64,000 nt of DNA from Caccoplasma sp905210875. GTDB taxonomy: Bacteria; Bacteroidota; Bacteroidia; Bacteroidales; UBA11471. Numbering within the stretch: the first letter of the stretch is position 1; each line of letters starts with the position of its first letter. Under the pieces are notes generated by a model that was not told the DNA's origin, did no database searches, and was given only the letters and a program-made list of their open reading frames with translations. The stretch is from positions 1,240,001-1,304,000 of the forward strand of contig OZ007034.1 of NCBI GenBank assembly GCA_963931635.1, in the 5' to 3' direction. The position numbers and the translations under genes were made by a program. Below are positions 62,518 to 64,000 of this stretch, in pieces.

Positions 62518-62949
62518 ATGAAAGTACAACTTTTTGCGGCCGATGTGAAGACAGGCCTCTCGGTCGACTATGCCGAGGGCGGTGTGCGGGCGGGCTTTCC
62601 CAGTCCGGCACAGGATTATGAAACCGAGTCTATCGACCTCAACCGGGAATTGGTGCGGCACCCCGCTACTACTTTCTATGCACGGGCCAAGGGCGACTCG
62701 ATGCGCGACTGCGGCATCGACGATGGCGACCTGCTTATCGTCGACAAGGCGCTTGAACCGCAAGACGGCAACATCGTCGTGGCTTTTGTCGACGGAGAGT
62801 TTACACTCAAACGCATTCGCATCGACAAGGCTGGCAACTGCCTGTGGCTCGTCCCTGCCAACAACGACTATCCTCCCCTGCGTGTTACGGCCGAGAACCA
62901 TTTTGTCGTGTGGGGCGTGGTTACCTACAACATCAAGCGGCAGCGCTGA
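62518..62949 (+). CDS. umuD: UmuD-type S24 peptidase
   Basis: A 143-residue LexA/UmuD-fold self-cleaving peptidase, the accessory subunit of translesion DNA polymerase V. The cleavage site Ala25-Gly26 (RAGFPSPA), the nucleophile Ser61 (GDSMRD) and the general base Lys98 (FTLKRI) are present. A TATCTTTG box at 62473-62480 is the promoter element, 37 nt before the ATG. The umuC gene starts 63 nt downstream, so the two form an operon. No SOS box was identified by eye. Confidence 0.94.
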   Translation: MKVQLFAADVKTGLSVDYAEGGVRAGFPSPAQDYETESIDLNRELVRHPATTFYARAKGDSMRDCGIDDGDLLIVDKALEPQDGNIVVAFVDGEFTLKRIRIDKAGNCLWLVPANNDYPPLRVTAENHFVVWGVVTYNIKRQR

Positions 62950-63012
62950 TTTTTCGACCTTTCCCGTTTCCCTGTACTGACTGTTTTTTATCCGTTTCCC
63001 CTTTCCCTTCGT

Positions 63013-64000
63013 ATGATAGCTTTGGTCGACTGCAACAATTTCTTCGTCTCGTGTGAGCGGGTGTTTGCCCCCGCCCTGCGCGACAAGCCGGTCGTCGTTC
63101 TCTCCAACAACGACGGTTGTGTGGTGGCTCGCAGCAATGAGGTGAAGGCCATGGGCATCAAGATGGGCACTCCCTTGTATCAGATTCGCAGTCTTTTGGA
63201 GAGTGGTAACGTGGCGGTTTTCAGTAGTAATTACAATCTCTATGGCGACATGAGCCGCCGGGTCATGTCGCTCCTTGCCGAGTTTTCGCCCGACTGTGTG
63301 CCCTATTCTATCGACGAGGCTTTTCTCGACCTCTCGGGTCTCTGCCCCGATGAGGCGCTGGCAGAGTATGCCCGGCGTATGGCCACCACCGTCGAGCGCG
63401 GCACCGGTATCCCCGTGACGGTGGGAGTGGCTCCTACCAAGACCCTGGCCAAGGTGGCGGCCCATTTCGGCAAGAAATACCGCGGTTACGGAGGGGTATG
63501 TCTCATCGACAGCGACGAGAAACGGTGCAAGGCGTTGGCCCGCTGTCCCATCGGAGAGGTGTGGGGTGTCGGTAGGCAGAATCTGGCCAAGATGGAATAT
63601 TTTGGAGTGGCCACAGCCGCCGATTTTGTGGCGCGGGGCGAGAGTTGGGTGCGTCGCCATTTCACCGTATCGGGGGTGCGTACCTGGAAAGAGTTGCAGG
63701 GTATCGCCTGCATCGGTGAAGATGACTTGCCCGAGAAGAAATCGATATGCACCTCGCGCAGCTTTCCCGACCGTGGCATACGCTGCCGTGCGCAACTCGA
63801 AGAGGCCGTTGCCAATTTTGCCGCCTCCTGTGTCCGCAAGTTGCGCCGGCAGCATCAGTGCTGCCGGGTGGTAACCGTCTTTGCCCGTACCAGCCGTTTC
63901 TCGACCGACTCTCCGCAAGACAGCATCTACCGCACGCGTTATCTGCCGGTACCCACTGGCGATGTGCAGGAAATCATCTCGGCCGCCATCGGTCTCCTGC
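63013..64000 (+). CDS. umuC: UmuC-type Y-family DNA polymerase, 5' part (cut by window end)
   Basis: Catalytic subunit of DNA polymerase V. The reading frame is open from ATG 63013 to the window edge (329 codons, no stop), so the 3' end is missing; the family is about 420 residues. Palm residues are seen: Asp6 in MIALVDCNNFF, NNDGCVVARS (32-41), and the YSIDEAFLD motif (98-106) with Asp101-Glu102. VGVAPTKTLAKVA and the helix-hairpin-helix stretch GEVWGVGRQNLAKM follow. It lies 63 nt after umuD. Confidence 0.95.
   Translation, partial: MIALVDCNNFFVSCERVFAPALRDKPVVVLSNNDGCVVARSNEVKAMGIKMGTPLYQIRSLLESGNVAVFSSNYNLYGDMSRRVMSLLAEFSPDCVPYSIDEAFLDLSGLCPDEALAEYARRMATTVERGTGIPVTVGVAPTKTLAKVAAHFGKKYRGYGGVCLIDSDEKRCKALARCPIGEVWGVGRQNLAKMEYFGVATAADFVARGESWVRRHFTVSGVRTWKELQGIACIGEDDLPEKKSICTSRSFPDRGIRCRAQLEEAVANFAASCVRKLRRQHQCCRVVTVFARTSRFSTDSPQDSIYRTRYLPVPTGDVQEIISAAIGLL

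Overview
The window looks like about 64 kb of chromosome from a Bacteroidales bacterium. The evidence is the Bacteroidetes-type promoters (TTTG, about 20 nt, TAnnTTTG), lack of Shine-Dalgarno dependence, type IX secretion (T9SS) and gliding genes (DUF5103 plug protein, gldH, porQ), many Bacteroidetes-restricted DUF families (DUF4890, DUF4199, DUF6048, DUF6132, DUF6249, DUF6452) and a Bacteroidetes-like 16S rRNA. Gene content and a GC-rich coding style would fit the Barnesiella/Coprobacter group, but that is a guess from memory, not a search result.

Layout. 0-3.5 kb: 3' end of a T9SS plug-domain gene, an unknown gene, tRNA-Arg, ung, a small redox-type protein and a secreted DUF4890 protein. 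3.6-10.4 kb: a stand-alone LpxA-like acyltransferase and a complete RND efflux operon (adaptor, pump, outer-membrane channel). 10.5-15 kb: small coiled-coil gene, zapA, RNase Y, a RicT/PSP1 protein and gldH. 15.2-17.5 kb: an AT-rich, probably acquired Z1-domain ATPase. 17.7-22.7 kb: an ABC-2 type export operon (TolC, HlyD, two permeases) with no ATPase gene in it. 23-28.1 kb: a coiled-coil membrane protein, then PASTA protein, RluD-type pseudouridine synthase, Ddl and an acyltransferase. 28.1-28.4 kb: SRP RNA followed by tRNA-Thr. 28.5-34.3 kb: DUF4199/GT2/DUF6452/DUF6048 cluster, a thioredoxin-ferredoxin-MarR redox operon and a GH28-like enzyme. 34.4-40.4 kb: MFS transporter, tRNA-Glu, tatD, polyprenyl synthase, then porQ-cmk-ispH.

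40.7-46 kb holds a complete rRNA operon (16S, tRNA-Ile, tRNA-Ala, 23S, 5S) with its promoter, processing stems and terminator. It is followed by a strange C-rich non-coding stretch. 46.6-51.7 kb is the most unusual block: a promoter-driven structured leader with two intrinsic terminators, then a tiny P-loop NTPase gene, then a 1428-residue BspA-type leucine-rich-repeat surface protein with a T9SS-like C-terminus and recently amplified repeats. 51.8-64 kb carries an S41 peptidase, an ECF sigma operon, a ZIP metal transporter, repeated intergenic elements, a thioredoxin-fold lipoprotein lacking CXXC, an OMP, a second LRR lipoprotein, a PhoB-type response regulator, a secreted T9SS-like cargo, an esterase and umuD-umuC (cut by the window end).

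How it fits together: much of the window is cell-envelope work (LPS acylation, efflux, peptidoglycan precursor and isoprenoid synthesis, T9SS parts and two likely T9SS cargos). Housekeeping RNA genes and a few accessory items (Z1 ATPase, BspA cassette) are interspersed. The best candidates for something undescribed are the structured leader/P-loop/BspA cassette and the orphan Z1 gene. No CRISPR array, prophage or insertion sequence was seen.
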